Part shown: piece after piece, positions 9,224 through 18,393 of the stretch
How positions within the stretch are numbered: the stretch's first letter is position 1
How the letters are laid out: every line of letters starts with the position of its first letter
Source: Pseudoalteromonas prydzensis
GTDB taxonomy: Bacteria; Pseudomonadota; Gammaproteobacteria; Enterobacterales; Alteromonadaceae
Assembly: GCF_001661495.1 (NCBI RefSeq)
Contig: NZ_BDDT01000005.1
Coordinates: 186,001 to 250,000 of the forward strand
Direction: 5' to 3'
Length of the DNA stretch: 64,000 nucleotides
Made by a program: the position numbers and the translations under genes
Notes under the pieces: generated by a model
What the model saw: only the letters and a program-made list of their open reading frames with translations
Database searches by the model: none
Told to the model about the DNA's origin: nothing

Positions 9224-10846
9224 ATGATTGACACCAAGAAGCAAAATCCGTTGCAACACATAGTTAAAAAGCCCAAGCGTTTAGAAACGCGGTTAATAAT
9301 TTGGGTAACGGGGCTATGTGTATTACAAGCAGTGTTATTTGGCGGCTTGGTGTATCAAATTACCGCGCAAAGTTTGCATAACCACATAGGTGATAAAGCA
9401 CTGGCTGTGGCAACCAGTATTGCATCAAGCGATGAGGTTGTTAAAGCATTAAAAAATCCCAGTGACTTGGTAGCAATTAACCAAGAAATAGAAAATCTGC
9501 GCCAGCTTACTGACGCAGATTTTATTGTTATTGGCGATAAAAATGCCCATCGAATTGCCCACCCAGATCGTAATAAATTGGGCAAAAGAATGGTTGGTGG
9601 TGATAGCCAAGCAGCGCTGCGAGGTGAGCGTTACATCTCTGTAGCACAGGGTAGTTTAGGCGAATCTATTCGCGGTAAAGTGCCGGTTTATGATGAACAA
9701 CAAAATATAATAGGTTTAGTCTCGGTGGGCTTTTTAGTGCAATCGATTGAGCCCTTGATCAGAGCGCGTATTGTAGAAATTATGATCTGGGGTCTGCTGT
9801 TAGTTGCTTTGAGTATTGTAGCCGCTATTTTTATTGGTCAGCGAGTAAGAAATGCTATTTTTGGCTTGCAGCCCGATGAAATTGCACGGTTGTTTTCAGA
9901 GCAGGACGCTATTTTAAATACTATGCGCAGTGGCGTAATCGCCCTTGACCCAGATGGCCGAGTACGCAAGCTAACTCAGCGTGCTTGTGAAATTTTAGAT
10001 AAACCAGCCGCTTGTATTAATCAGTCACTCACGCTGAAAGATTTACTACCAGAGCATGCTGAGTTTTTACTGCGCAACCAGCGCCGTAAAATGGTCGGCT
10101 TTGAGCTGTTTGCTGCGGATAAACGCTTGGTACTCTCGCGCTTTTCATTGCAAGTACAAGGGCAGGCTGATGGTATTTTACTTACCCTTCGTCCCGCTGA
10201 TGAACTTGAGTACCTAAGTCAGCAGTTAACCAAAGTGCAAGCCTTTGCAGAGCTTTTAAGAGTGCAAACGCATGACTATTCAAATAAGCTCAACTTAATT
10301 GGTGCGCTTATTCAAATGGGTAAAAATGAGCAAGCAATAGAGTTAATTGGCCAAGAAAGCCAAGGCTCGCAAGCACAAATACATCACTTGTTAGAACGTA
10401 TTCAAGACCCTGTTTTAGCAGGGTTATTAGTAGGGAAATATCACAAAGCGCGTGAGTTAAATGTGGTGCTGGAACTTAACCCAGATAGTTTGCTCGGTGC
10501 CATAGAGCGCACCGACATGTTAGAGCGAGTGGTATCAATACTGGGTAACTTAATTGATAACGCGATAGATGCAGCGATCAGAGCCAGTAGAGAGCGCACG
10601 CCTTATGTACGAGTAACGGTGGATGAAACTAGCCAGACATTATTGTTTGATGTTGAAGACAGTGGTTTTGGTTTAGGCAGTGATCATGAAGTGATTTTTA
10701 CGCCCCAATATAGCTCTAAAAGCGGTGCCGAACACGGTATTGGTTTATATTTAGTGAAAACCAATTTGGATTCTTGTGGGGGTAGTTTAGAGATCGGAGA
10801 ATCAGATTTAAAAGGGGCGCGGCTAAGCGTCTATATTCCGAAATAA
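9224..10846 (+). CDS. CitA/DcuS-type sensor histidine kinase
   Basis: The kinase has 540 residues. Membrane helices near 26-46 and 184-206 flank a periplasmic Cache/PAS-like sensor domain. A cytoplasmic PAS domain (about 220-320) follows, then the DHp segment RVQTHDYSNKLN with phospho-acceptor His350. The ATPase domain has the N-box NLIDNAIDAA, the G1 box DSGFGLG and HGIGLYLVK. The HDxxNKL form of the H-box is specific for the CitA/DcuS group, which senses citrate, fumarate or related carboxylates. It lies between the transporter genes and its response regulator gene, so it probably senses the substrate of TctABC. The classical partner of Tct systems is TctE, a different kinase family. Confidence 0.93.
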   Translation: MIDTKKQNPLQHIVKKPKRLETRLIIWVTGLCVLQAVLFGGLVYQITAQSLHNHIGDKALAVATSIASSDEVVKALKNPSDLVAINQEIENLRQLTDADFIVIGDKNAHRIAHPDRNKLGKRMVGGDSQAALRGERYISVAQGSLGESIRGKVPVYDEQQNIIGLVSVGFLVQSIEPLIRARIVEIMIWGLLLVALSIVAAIFIGQRVRNAIFGLQPDEIARLFSEQDAILNTMRSGVIALDPDGRVRKLTQRACEILDKPAACINQSLTLKDLLPEHAEFLLRNQRRKMVGFELFAADKRLVLSRFSLQVQGQADGILLTLRPADELEYLSQQLTKVQAFAELLRVQTHDYSNKLNLIGALIQMGKNEQAIELIGQESQGSQAQIHHLLERIQDPVLAGLLVGKYHKARELNVVLELNPDSLLGAIERTDMLERVVSILGNLIDNAIDAAIRASRERTPYVRVTVDETSQTLLFDVEDSGFGLGSDHEVIFTPQYSSKSGAEHGIGLYLVKTNLDSCGGSLEIGESDLKGARLSVYIPK

Positions 10847-10940
10847 CCCCCTAAATTTGGGTGAACAGCAGTAGTGAAGCAACAACAATAAAAGTAAATG
10901 CAATGACATTACAACGCTAACCTAACATGAGTAATAGAAA

Positions 10941-11663
10941 ATGACATATTCAGTAGTTATTATCGAAGATGAACTCGAAGTTGCACAACTTCTTGCTCAA
11001 TACCTGCTTTTACCTAATGGCGTTGCGGGAAACCAAACTGCGCGGCAAAGCTTGCGACAAGGTCAGTACCAAGTAGTTGGTATTGCTGCAAATCTCAGCA
11101 CTGCTACCGGGTTGTTACAGGCGATAGAGCCCGATTTGATCTTGCTTGATATCCACCTACCTGATGGTAACGGTCTGGATTTATTGACTGATTTACGTCG
11201 CCGCTCGATTAAAAGTGAAGTGATGCTACTGACTGCTGCCAAAGAAGTCGAAACTCTCGAAAAAGCAATGCAATTGGGCGCTTGCGACTTTTTGGTAAAA
11301 CCGTTAATGCTTAATCGGCTTGATCAAGCGTTAGCTCGTTTTGAGTCTCGCCAGCAGTGCTTATCGGATGCCAATGAAGTAACACAATCTATGGTGGATA
11401 CCTTATTTGGCTCAAGTGAACAAACAAAAGCACCGGTTAGACTGCCGAAAGGGGTTGATCAGCTGACTTTAAAAAAAATCATTGATGCCTTTAAAGAGCA
11501 TAAAAAAACGCCTTTTACTGCCCAGCAAATGGGCGATTTAGTTGGGGTAAGTCGCTCGACGGCGCGACGTTATCTAGAGTATTTACTAGAGGCAGAGCAA
11601 GTAAGTGCCGACCAAAGCTATGGCAGCATAGGTCGGCCAGAACGTTGTTATAAAATGAGCTAG
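10941..11663 (+). CDS. CitB/DcuR-family response regulator
   Basis: The 240-residue protein has a receiver domain with acidic pocket IIEDE, phospho-acceptor Asp70 in LILLDIHLPDGNG and the conserved Lys in FLVKPL. A C-terminal helix-turn-helix follows (AQQMGDLVGVSRSTARRYLEYL), as in CitB and DcuR. The receiver carries an extra segment of roughly 20 residues (LLPNGVAGNQTARQSLRQGQ) between the first helix and second strand that is not usual. The gene starts 94 bp after the kinase gene and its stop overlaps the converging DUF3472 gene. It probably activates the porin/tct operon in response to the co-encoded kinase. Confidence 0.92.
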   Translation: MTYSVVIIEDELEVAQLLAQYLLLPNGVAGNQTARQSLRQGQYQVVGIAANLSTATGLLQAIEPDLILLDIHLPDGNGLDLLTDLRRRSIKSEVMLLTAAKEVETLEKAMQLGACDFLVKPLMLNRLDQALARFESRQQCLSDANEVTQSMVDTLFGSSEQTKAPVRLPKGVDQLTLKKIIDAFKEHKKTPFTAQQMGDLVGVSRSTARRYLEYLLEAEQVSADQSYGSIGRPERCYKMS

Positions 11664-12952
11664 TTATTTGGCAAAGCGCTTAAGTTTATCTCCGGCGCTT
11701 GACTAACTGGGCGTTCAAACTCGCTATGTAGTTTTGTTGGACCAGTAAAAAAGCCAGTGTTGCGTAAGTAAAACCCGCTACCTTCACTACCACCTTGATA
11801 GTCCATTCTCGCCTGCTTAGCTGCAGTTGCATCATAGCTAAATACGGCTGTGTTAAGCGCATGCCACTGCCCTTGAGTGTCTCTGAGCCACTGATTACTG
11901 TATAACGCCTTGCGTTCATATTGACCTGCATCAGGGATAAAGTTCTCTAAAAAACTATGCGGCCTTGCTACATAGGTACTGGTGGTTGGGCGTCTAAATG
12001 AGGCAATGAACAACCACTTTGCGGCGATAGGATCATAAAAATAAGCACTGTAATCGGTATGATTAGCGACTTGCTCAGCGGGATTTACCTTAAGCAAAAA
12101 GCGATAGCGTTGCTCTGCTTGCCATGGGAAGACTAAGTAGCTTTGGCCACCCGAACCTTCATTACCAAACTTGCCCGTGTATACATTGTTACCTTTCGCT
12201 AATTGTTGAATCCTCATTTCCACAGGGATAGCAGCAGGATCATCGGTTTGAAACGGACTCCAAACTGAAAATAAAACTCGACGTTCAGTGGCAGAGTTTA
12301 CTTGCATACCAAAATAACCTTCAGCAAAGCCATTGGCCATAAAATATGAGCCTTGATGATCATAGCCTTTTGGCACGGTGAGTTCTGAGTAAAACCATTG
12401 GTAGTCCTTGCTGGTATCAGCAATTGGGTAATTTAAATGTACTGACGGCCCACGTCGGCCCCAATAAATGTCGTCCTTTACGTATAAAGGAGCTGCAGAC
12501 TCTTTATCGATTTTGAGTACTATCCCTTGGATATCAGCAAAGGTCGTGGCGGTTTTAGTTATTCCGGTGAGCTTTAATTGTTGATAGCCTGCTTTACTAG
12601 GTTTAAATGTGCCAAGATCAATATCTTGAAACTGTTGGTTTTTAAGCGTGATTATTTGGCTTTGCTGGTGGTAATCAACTCTAATTTTGCTACTACCAGT
12701 TGCGACTTTAGCACGTAGCTTTACATTAAATGAGCTATTGCTAGGTAAGTAAAAATAGTGGCTAATTGGTGTGCTTGCACTGTGCCAGTTTTGAATGCCT
12801 GAGTCGGTTATCAGGGTTTTATTTTCTTTAATACTAGTTAGTGTTGCGCTATTGCCGTAGCTGGCAATGAAATACTCAGTATGAGTATTGGCACTAGTTA
12901 AAGGGGCAAAAAGTAGCCAGATAAAGAGGTTGGTGATTAGTAATAATTTCAT
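11660..12952 (-). CDS. Secreted DUF5077/DUF3472-domain protein
   Basis: The 430-residue protein has a signal peptide (to about LTSANT). An N-terminal jelly-roll-like domain (about 25-150) resembles DUF5077, and a DUF3472 region (about 170-350) contains YWGRRGPSVHLNY and FYSELTVPKGYDHQGSYFM. The function of DUF3472 is unknown; it recurs beside polysaccharide-degradation genes. Here it is the last gene of the outward-facing half of the GalNAc locus, after the GH109 enzyme and the TonB receptor, so a role in binding or processing a GalNAc-containing glycan is inferred. A terminator precedes it, so it may have its own promoter or depend on read-through. Its stop overlaps that of the converging response-regulator gene. 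Confidence 0.75.
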   Translation of the reverse strand: MKLLLITNLFIWLLFAPLTSANTHTEYFIASYGNSATLTSIKENKTLITDSGIQNWHSASTPISHYFYLPSNSSFNVKLRAKVATGSSKIRVDYHQQSQIITLKNQQFQDIDLGTFKPSKAGYQQLKLTGITKTATTFADIQGIVLKIDKESAAPLYVKDDIYWGRRGPSVHLNYPIADTSKDYQWFYSELTVPKGYDHQGSYFMANGFAEGYFGMQVNSATERRVLFSVWSPFQTDDPAAIPVEMRIQQLAKGNNVYTGKFGNEGSGGQSYLVFPWQAEQRYRFLLKVNPAEQVANHTDYSAYFYDPIAAKWLFIASFRRPTTSTYVARPHSFLENFIPDAGQYERKALYSNQWLRDTQGQWHALNTAVFSYDATAAKQARMDYQGGSEGSGFYLRNTGFFTGPTKLHSEFERPVSQAPEINLSALPNN

Positions 12953-12965
12953 TATTCACTCTAAT

Positions 12966-12988
12966 AAAAAAGCGCCGTTAAACGGCGC
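12966..12988 (-). terminator. Rho-independent terminator of the TonB-receptor gene
   Basis: On the minus strand GCGCCG-TTTAA-CGGCGC is followed by TTTTTT, 18 bp after the stop of the receptor gene at 13006. Confidence 0.85.
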
Positions 12989-13005
12989 AAGCAGGAGGGG
13001 GATAG

Positions 13006-15843
13006 TTAAAATGAAGCTGAAAAACCAAGGCTTAACGAGCGACCATAGCGTGCTAAACGACGGATCTGTTCTTCGTTTTTCACATATGACCATTGTCTTT
13101 CATTAGTTAAATTAGTGACGCTTAAGTCTAAACGTATTTTTTCGCTAATATTGTAGCTGGCACTAAAATCATACTGACCATAATCAGCTGCCCATTCAGG
13201 ACCACCCCAAGCATCAGGATAAACTAAATAATCATCGCGCCAGTTATAGGCTATACGCGTTTGAAATGCTTCTTTTTCATAGTAAATAACGGCGTTATAC
13301 GAGTGCTCAGACATACCAACAAACGGGAGGTCATTTAGTTCTTCATCGTCATAGCTACTGTCTGTGAAGGTGTAATTTATTTGCACACCTAAACCATCAA
13401 ATGGCGCAGGTAAAATGTCATCAAATGATTGTTGATAGGCGGTTTCAAAGCCTAAAATTTCTGCGCCACTTTCTGAAGTTGGTGAAATCTTCGTGAATGT
13501 AGGACCTTCAATTTCAACACCATCTTTAAAATAGTTACCTACTTGCGTAGTACCAACACGGCCACGAGCAATTACAGACTCAATATCTTTATAGTAAGCA
13601 GCGAAGGTCAGTGCACCATAATCAGAGAAATACCATTCAATCGTTGTATCTACTTGATTGGCTCTTAGTGGCTTAATGCCGGGGTTAGATGCATGATATT
13701 CAGAGCTATTGAAATCTAGATAACTGTATGGAGAGAGGTAATCTAAATTGGGCCGAGTGATCACTTTGGCGGCACTAAAGCGATAAAGTAAATCATCACG
13801 TAAATTCAGCTTAAAATTTAAACTTGGTAAAACGTCGGTGTAACTTTCTTCTGTGGTTGCGCGGGTGTAGTAATCTTCAATTTCACCATCAACACGGTAG
13901 CTCAACGCACCATCTTTTTCGGTTACATTGTAGCGAACATTATCAACATCAAACGTATAGCCATCAGAAGAAACATCGGTTTGAATCACTCTTACGCCCA
14001 TGTTAAGTGCGAAAGGCAGCTTGCCTAAGTCACCTTGTAGATTCGTTTCAATAAAAGCGGCTAAGGTTTGCTCTGTTAGGGCAAAAGAATCATTTGGGCT
14101 ATTTTTAGCGACGATCTTATCTTGTGCAGCTTGTGGATTAATTGACTCATAAAAAGCATAGAGTTTGTCATAATCAAAACTTGCCCATGGATCTGGGTGT
14201 TTACCAGGCTCCCCGTCAAGGAAGTTATCAAAGTTTGCTGGCACTAATACATCCGCAGGCAAGCGAAATAAATTTAAGCCGCCAAGCTCTTCAACACTAG
14301 AGTCATCAAAACTAGGGTATTCTGAGTTTTTAAAATACGCCCCGCCATTACTGAACATTGAGGCATTTTTGGATTTAAATACGCTACGCTCTTTGATTTG
14401 TTTGCCGTAGTGCAGACCAAATTGCACATCTTTCACCAACTCAAAAGTAGGAATGTAAGTTGCCGCTAGGCGTATTTCTTCGATTTTGTCTTTTACATCG
14501 GTGCCGTAGTTGTAGCTATAATGCGCACCAAAAGGTTGCTCGGCACTAAGAGCTGGAGTCATGGTTACATCGGGCAGCATATTACTACCTGTTTGGTCGA
14601 TTGTAATGCCATCAACAAAACCGCGCGCTACAATAAAGCGATTATTACCATTGCTGACATTTTTAGCTTGTGACTGTGAAATATCTAAGTCAAATGTGAG
14701 GGTTTCTGTGGCATACCAAACGGTATTAAAGCCCCATTGCCAAGTATCTGTATTACGTGGCACTGATACATTAAGTAGCTCAGCCATGGCACCATCAACT
14801 AGCTCTACATAATTTACATTACCATCGTCATTGAACTTTACTTCGCCTATCGCTGGGATCCCTGGAGTATGCGATTCATCAAAAGTAACAAATGAAATTT
14901 GATATTGCTCGCCATTGGTCTCGTACTGTGAATACATGCTGTCAAAGTTTACATCTACACTATCTGAAGGTCGCCATTGCAATGCTAAGCTTGCACCAAG
15001 TCGTTCACGAGTATCTTGCCAGTTTGAATAGCGTACGTAGCCTGGAATAACCGACGGATATGATTGCTCGTTATCTTCCAAAGTACCGTTACCATTACTA
15101 TCAATGGGAATACGTACATCCACATTCTCGTCAGGATCATAAAAACCTTCGCCTTCATATGAATCAGCACGCTGTGTTCGCTCAGAATAAACGGCAGTGA
15201 AGAGCGCACCAAAAGTATCATCAAAAAAGGTGTCGCTAATTAAAAACGAAGCTTGTGGGTTTGTGTCGCCAGTACGTTCTTCATAAATGCCTTTGGCACT
15301 ACCAGATAAGGTAAAGCCATCTAAATCGAGGGGCTTACGGGTTTTGATATTAATGACAGAGCCAATGCCGCCTTCTTGGGTTTTACTTTGAGGAGATTTA
15401 TAGACTTCAAGGGATTGCACTATTTCTGGGGCAATTAAGTCAAAGTTAAAGTTACGGCTAGAATGCTCAGAGGCCATGCGGCGGCCATTCACTGTGGTCA
15501 CGTTGTAGTCGCCGCCTAAGCCACGCACAGTGACGTTTTGGCCCTCGCCACCGTTACGGGTAATGGCGATACCTGTCATACGTTGCAGCGCCTCGGCAAT
15601 ATTCTGATCTGGGAACTTACCAATATCTTCCGCTACAATGGCATCCATAACCCCCACAGCTTGCTGTTTTAAATACAGGGATTCTTTAATACTTGAGCGA
15701 ACACCTCTAACTTCGATTACTTCGACTTGCTCTGTTTCAGCTTCTTGTTCTGTTTTTTTGTCTTCTTCAGCAGCCAGCGAAGTGCCACTGAAGATGGCAC
15801 TCATGGACAAAAACAGGGTAGACAGTTTTAGTTGTGCTTTCAT
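13006..15843 (-). CDS. TonB-dependent outer-membrane receptor (GalNAc locus)
   Basis: The 945-residue protein has a signal peptide (MKAQLKLSTLFLSMSAIFSGTSLAA), a TonB-box region before VEVIEVRGVRSSIKESL and a plug domain with DIGKFPDQNIAEALQRMTGI. A 22-strand barrel follows and ends in SLGFSASF with the terminal Phe. This plug pattern belongs to the large carbohydrate receptors of Alteromonas, Caulobacter and Xanthomonas type. It should bring a GalNAc-containing oligosaccharide or glycopeptide across the outer membrane using TonB energy. It follows the GH109 gene by 95 bp and ends at a strong terminator. AGGTAA precedes the ATG. Confidence 0.92.
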   Translation of the reverse strand: MKAQLKLSTLFLSMSAIFSGTSLAAEEDKKTEQEAETEQVEVIEVRGVRSSIKESLYLKQQAVGVMDAIVAEDIGKFPDQNIAEALQRMTGIAITRNGGEGQNVTVRGLGGDYNVTTVNGRRMASEHSSRNFNFDLIAPEIVQSLEVYKSPQSKTQEGGIGSVINIKTRKPLDLDGFTLSGSAKGIYEERTGDTNPQASFLISDTFFDDTFGALFTAVYSERTQRADSYEGEGFYDPDENVDVRIPIDSNGNGTLEDNEQSYPSVIPGYVRYSNWQDTRERLGASLALQWRPSDSVDVNFDSMYSQYETNGEQYQISFVTFDESHTPGIPAIGEVKFNDDGNVNYVELVDGAMAELLNVSVPRNTDTWQWGFNTVWYATETLTFDLDISQSQAKNVSNGNNRFIVARGFVDGITIDQTGSNMLPDVTMTPALSAEQPFGAHYSYNYGTDVKDKIEEIRLAATYIPTFELVKDVQFGLHYGKQIKERSVFKSKNASMFSNGGAYFKNSEYPSFDDSSVEELGGLNLFRLPADVLVPANFDNFLDGEPGKHPDPWASFDYDKLYAFYESINPQAAQDKIVAKNSPNDSFALTEQTLAAFIETNLQGDLGKLPFALNMGVRVIQTDVSSDGYTFDVDNVRYNVTEKDGALSYRVDGEIEDYYTRATTEESYTDVLPSLNFKLNLRDDLLYRFSAAKVITRPNLDYLSPYSYLDFNSSEYHASNPGIKPLRANQVDTTIEWYFSDYGALTFAAYYKDIESVIARGRVGTTQVGNYFKDGVEIEGPTFTKISPTSESGAEILGFETAYQQSFDDILPAPFDGLGVQINYTFTDSSYDDEELNDLPFVGMSEHSYNAVIYYEKEAFQTRIAYNWRDDYLVYPDAWGGPEWAADYGQYDFSASYNISEKIRLDLSVTNLTNERQWSYVKNEEQIRRLARYGRSLSLGFSASF

Positions 15844-15895
15844 AATAATTACCTGTATTTTACTTGTTGATGGTTGTTTTTTATTGAGTTATAGC

Positions 15896-15931
15896 CACGC
15901 GTGTTAGGTGTGTTTTTCTCCAACACGCGTG
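15896..15931. repeat. 10-bp inverted repeat between the GH109 and receptor genes
   Basis: CACGCGTGTT and AACACGCGTG pair around a 16-nt loop just after the GH109 stop (15939). No T-run follows on the minus strand. It looks like an mRNA-processing or stabilising stem-loop, or an attenuator, rather than a full terminator. Confidence 0.55.
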
Positions 15932-15938
15932 AGGTTAA

Positions 15939-17312
15939 TTACGAAATAATGCCAAGTGGTTTTGCTTGCTGCCAAAGACCGCGGGTGAAGTCAGGAAAGT
16001 CTTTGCTGTTACTCCTATCGGCAACAGAATCTACAGATAGTGGGAAAACAGCTGACCATGCGGCTGCGTCATACACATCCTGATCAAGTGGTTCGCCATT
16101 ACGTAGACAAAACACAATGCGCCAAAACATTAAAAAATCCATGCCGCCATGGCCGCCGTTACGCTCAGCCTCTGCGCCCATTTTTTGCCAAAGTGGGTGG
16201 TCATATTTGTTATACCAATCAGCCATATCGTAGTCCCATTCGTGGTAACTTTTGCTGCCACCTTGTTCAAGGGCTATACGGTTAGGGAAACCAGCAAATA
16301 CGCCATTAGTACCTTGAATTAAGTTATGGCGAGAGTAAGGGCGTGGCGTGGTTGTATCGTGTTGCACCATAATGCTACGGCCTTTCACCGTTTTAATGAT
16401 GCTGGTATTCATATCACCGGCAATGTAGTTGAGCTTGTTGCGACCATGATCTGCGGGGAATTCTTTTTTAGCGTACGCTGCACGGCCTAATGACGGCGAG
16501 CTCATTGATGTTATGTAATCAAACCGATCACCACGATTGATATTCATATACTGTGAAACGGGCCCTAAACCATGAGTCGGGTATAAATTACCATCAACCG
16601 CCGCGTGCCAAGGAGTACGCCAAGAGCCGGTTTTATGGTCAATTTCTTTCATTTGCCAGCGTAATTCATGGATATATGCTGCTTCACCGTGCAGTAATTC
16701 ACCAAAAATACCTTGGCGAACCATATTCAACACCATTAGCTCATCGCGGCCATAGCAGACATTCTCTAACATCATGCAGTTTTTCTGCGTTCGCTCGGAG
16801 GTATTAACAAGTTGCCATGCTTCTTCAACGGTCACTGCTGCAGGCACTTCAACAAAAGCATGCTTACCACTTTCCATGGTATCCACGGCCATTGGTGTAT
16901 GCCATTTCCATGGTGTTGAAATTATTACAATATCAATATCTTGGCGTTCTAGCATACGGCGATAATCATGGTCGTTCTTGCCGTAGGTATCTGGTTTTTT
17001 AAAACCTTTATCGACAACAATCTTCACCGCTCTGTCTACAACGGCCTGATGAGTATCACAAATTGCTTTGATTTCAACGCCATCTAAATGACAAAAATGT
17101 TTAACAGCGCCAACACCACGCTCACCCACGCCAATAAAGCCGACTCTGACTACGTCCATTTTAGGTACGGTTAAGCCAAGTGTTGAACGCCCTTGGGTTG
17201 CGGTTTTTAGCATTGAGTTGGCATTGGTTGTGGAGGTACAACCTAACGCCGCGCTGGTTGCTGCAATTGCGGCCATAGATTGAAGAAAACGTCTGCGGTT
17301 TAGATCGCCCAT
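15939..17312 (-). CDS. GH109-family alpha-N-acetylgalactosaminidase-like Tat lipoprotein
   Basis: The 457-residue protein carries a twin-arginine motif (NRRRFLQ) and a lipobox-like AALGC, so it is probably exported folded by Tat and lipid-anchored. A Rossmann domain ([12 protein letters not shown] near 57) is followed by the Gfo/Idh/MocA fold. The block [20 protein letters not shown] plus LGPVSQYMN is the GH109 hallmark and includes the catalytic His region. GH109 enzymes remove terminal alpha-GalNAc by an NAD-dependent mechanism with retention of configuration. The gene diverges from agaR across a region rich in CTTTC operators, which fits a role in feeding GalNAc into the aga pathway. A pure oxidoreductase role is less likely given this block. 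Confidence 0.88.
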   Translation of the reverse strand: MGDLNRRRFLQSMAAIAATSAALGCTSTTNANSMLKTATQGRSTLGLTVPKMDVVRVGFIGVGERGVGAVKHFCHLDGVEIKAICDTHQAVVDRAVKIVVDKGFKKPDTYGKNDHDYRRMLERQDIDIVIISTPWKWHTPMAVDTMESGKHAFVEVPAAVTVEEAWQLVNTSERTQKNCMMLENVCYGRDELMVLNMVRQGIFGELLHGEAAYIHELRWQMKEIDHKTGSWRTPWHAAVDGNLYPTHGLGPVSQYMNINRGDRFDYITSMSSPSLGRAAYAKKEFPADHGRNKLNYIAGDMNTSIIKTVKGRSIMVQHDTTTPRPYSRHNLIQGTNGVFAGFPNRIALEQGGSKSYHEWDYDMADWYNKYDHPLWQKMGAEAERNGGHGGMDFLMFWRIVFCLRNGEPLDQDVYDAAAWSAVFPLSVDSVADRSNSKDFPDFTRGLWQQAKPLGIIS

Positions 17313-17402
17313 GATAGTGCCCTTATGTGTTGATTATTTGTAAACTTGTTTTCACAGGCTTTTATTTGTACACGCAAGGAAATAGCAATGCAAGATAAAA
17401 AT

Positions 17403-17422
17403 CTTTCATTTGCTTTCATTTG
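17403..17422. promoter_or_regulatory. AgaR operator-like tandem CTTTCATTTG
   Basis: Two direct copies of CTTTCATTTG abut each other in the GH109-agaR intergenic region. CTTTC in multiple copies is the published core of proteobacterial AgaR sites. This pair lies about 90 bp upstream of the GH109 start. Confidence 0.75.
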
Positions 17423-17519
17423 TTTTTGTGTTTAATTATTTTTATATTTTAAATTGTTTTATTTCAATTGGTTATTTATCTAATTGGCAATTTGAGGTGA
17501 AATGTAAAAAAATTGAATT

Positions 17520-17567
17520 GAAAGTAAACGAAAGCTGCGTACAATGAATGAAAGTTAATTATGAAAG
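17520..17567. promoter_or_regulatory. Cluster of four GAAAG (inverted CTTTC) AgaR half-sites
   Basis: GAAAG occurs at 17520-17524, 17530-17534, 17550-17554 and 17563-17567, directly before the agaR start codon. Spacing of 10, 20 and 13 bp is close to whole or half helical turns. The position indicates autoregulation of the agaRZSKA operon. Confidence 0.7.
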
Positions 17568-17576
17568 AGAGCGGGC

Positions 17577-18347
17577 ATGCTTAACACTATCGAAAGACGA
17601 CATGAAATTGTGCAATTGGTTTTCAAGCAAGAGCGTGTACAGGTTCCTGAGCTTGCTCAGTTGTTTGGTGTTTCAACGGTGACAATCCGGAATGACTTAA
17701 ATGAGCTGGATGAAAAGGGCTTGTTGGTACGGTCCCGTGGTGGAGCGGTTGCCAGTAATCGGCTAACTCAAGAGCTGTCACTAAAAGAAAAACACGATGC
17801 CAATCGCGGTATTAAAGAGCGTTTAGGTAAATTTGCAGCGAGTCTAATTAAGGATGGTGAATCGATCATTTTAGATTCTGGCACTACGACCGAAGAAGTC
17901 GCTAAAAACTTAACCAATCATCATGGTGTTGTGGTGATGACCAATGGCTTGAATGTCGCGCACTCGTTACTCAATGCCTCCTCTGTTGAAGTGCTAATGA
18001 CGGGGGGCACATTACGTAAAAAATCACTGTCTTTTTATGGTCGTCAAGCAGAACAACATTTGCAGCAATATCACTTTGATAAGTTGATTTTAGGCGTTGA
18101 TGGTTTTGAGAAAGATATTGGCATTACTACGCATTTTGAGCTTGAAGCCTTGTTAAATCGAGTGATGTGCGAAGTGTCACGAGAGATCATTGTTGTCACC
18201 GATTCGAGTAAATTTAATCGTAAAGGGGTACATAAAATTATTTCAGCCAGTGAAGTAAATACAGTAGTGACGGACAGCGGCATTCCAGCCGATATTAAAA
18301 CCGCCCTCGAAAATGCCGGTGTTCAGCTACACATAATTGACCTTTAA
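17577..18347 (+). CDS. agaR: DeoR-family repressor AgaR
   Basis: The 256-residue regulator has the DeoR N-terminal helix-turn-helix (ERRHEIVQLVFKQERVQV, then VSTVTIRNDLNELDEKGLLVRSRGG). A C-terminal sugar-phosphate-binding domain follows with DSGTTTEEVAKNL and MTGGTLRKKSLSFYG. Its neighbours are GalNAc genes and it sits beside repeated CTTTC motifs, the AgaR-site core, so the AgaR subgroup is well supported. It should repress both divergent halves of the locus until an amino-sugar phosphate accumulates. An AGAGAG ribosome site lies before the ATG. agaZ follows after 46 bp. Confidence 0.9.
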   Translation: MLNTIERRHEIVQLVFKQERVQVPELAQLFGVSTVTIRNDLNELDEKGLLVRSRGGAVASNRLTQELSLKEKHDANRGIKERLGKFAASLIKDGESIILDSGTTTEEVAKNLTNHHGVVVMTNGLNVAHSLLNASSVEVLMTGGTLRKKSLSFYGRQAEQHLQQYHFDKLILGVDGFEKDIGITTHFELEALLNRVMCEVSREIIVVTDSSKFNRKGVHKIISASEVNTVVTDSGIPADIKTALENAGVQLHIIDL

Positions 18348-18393
18348 TTTTCCATAGTAATTATACAAAGACTAATCAATATAGAGGCTTGCA

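Noticed and set aside
10847-10940. Possible small hairpin or promoter between kinase and response-regulator genes
   Set aside because: Only a short CCC/GGG pairing around TAAATTT; too weak to call.
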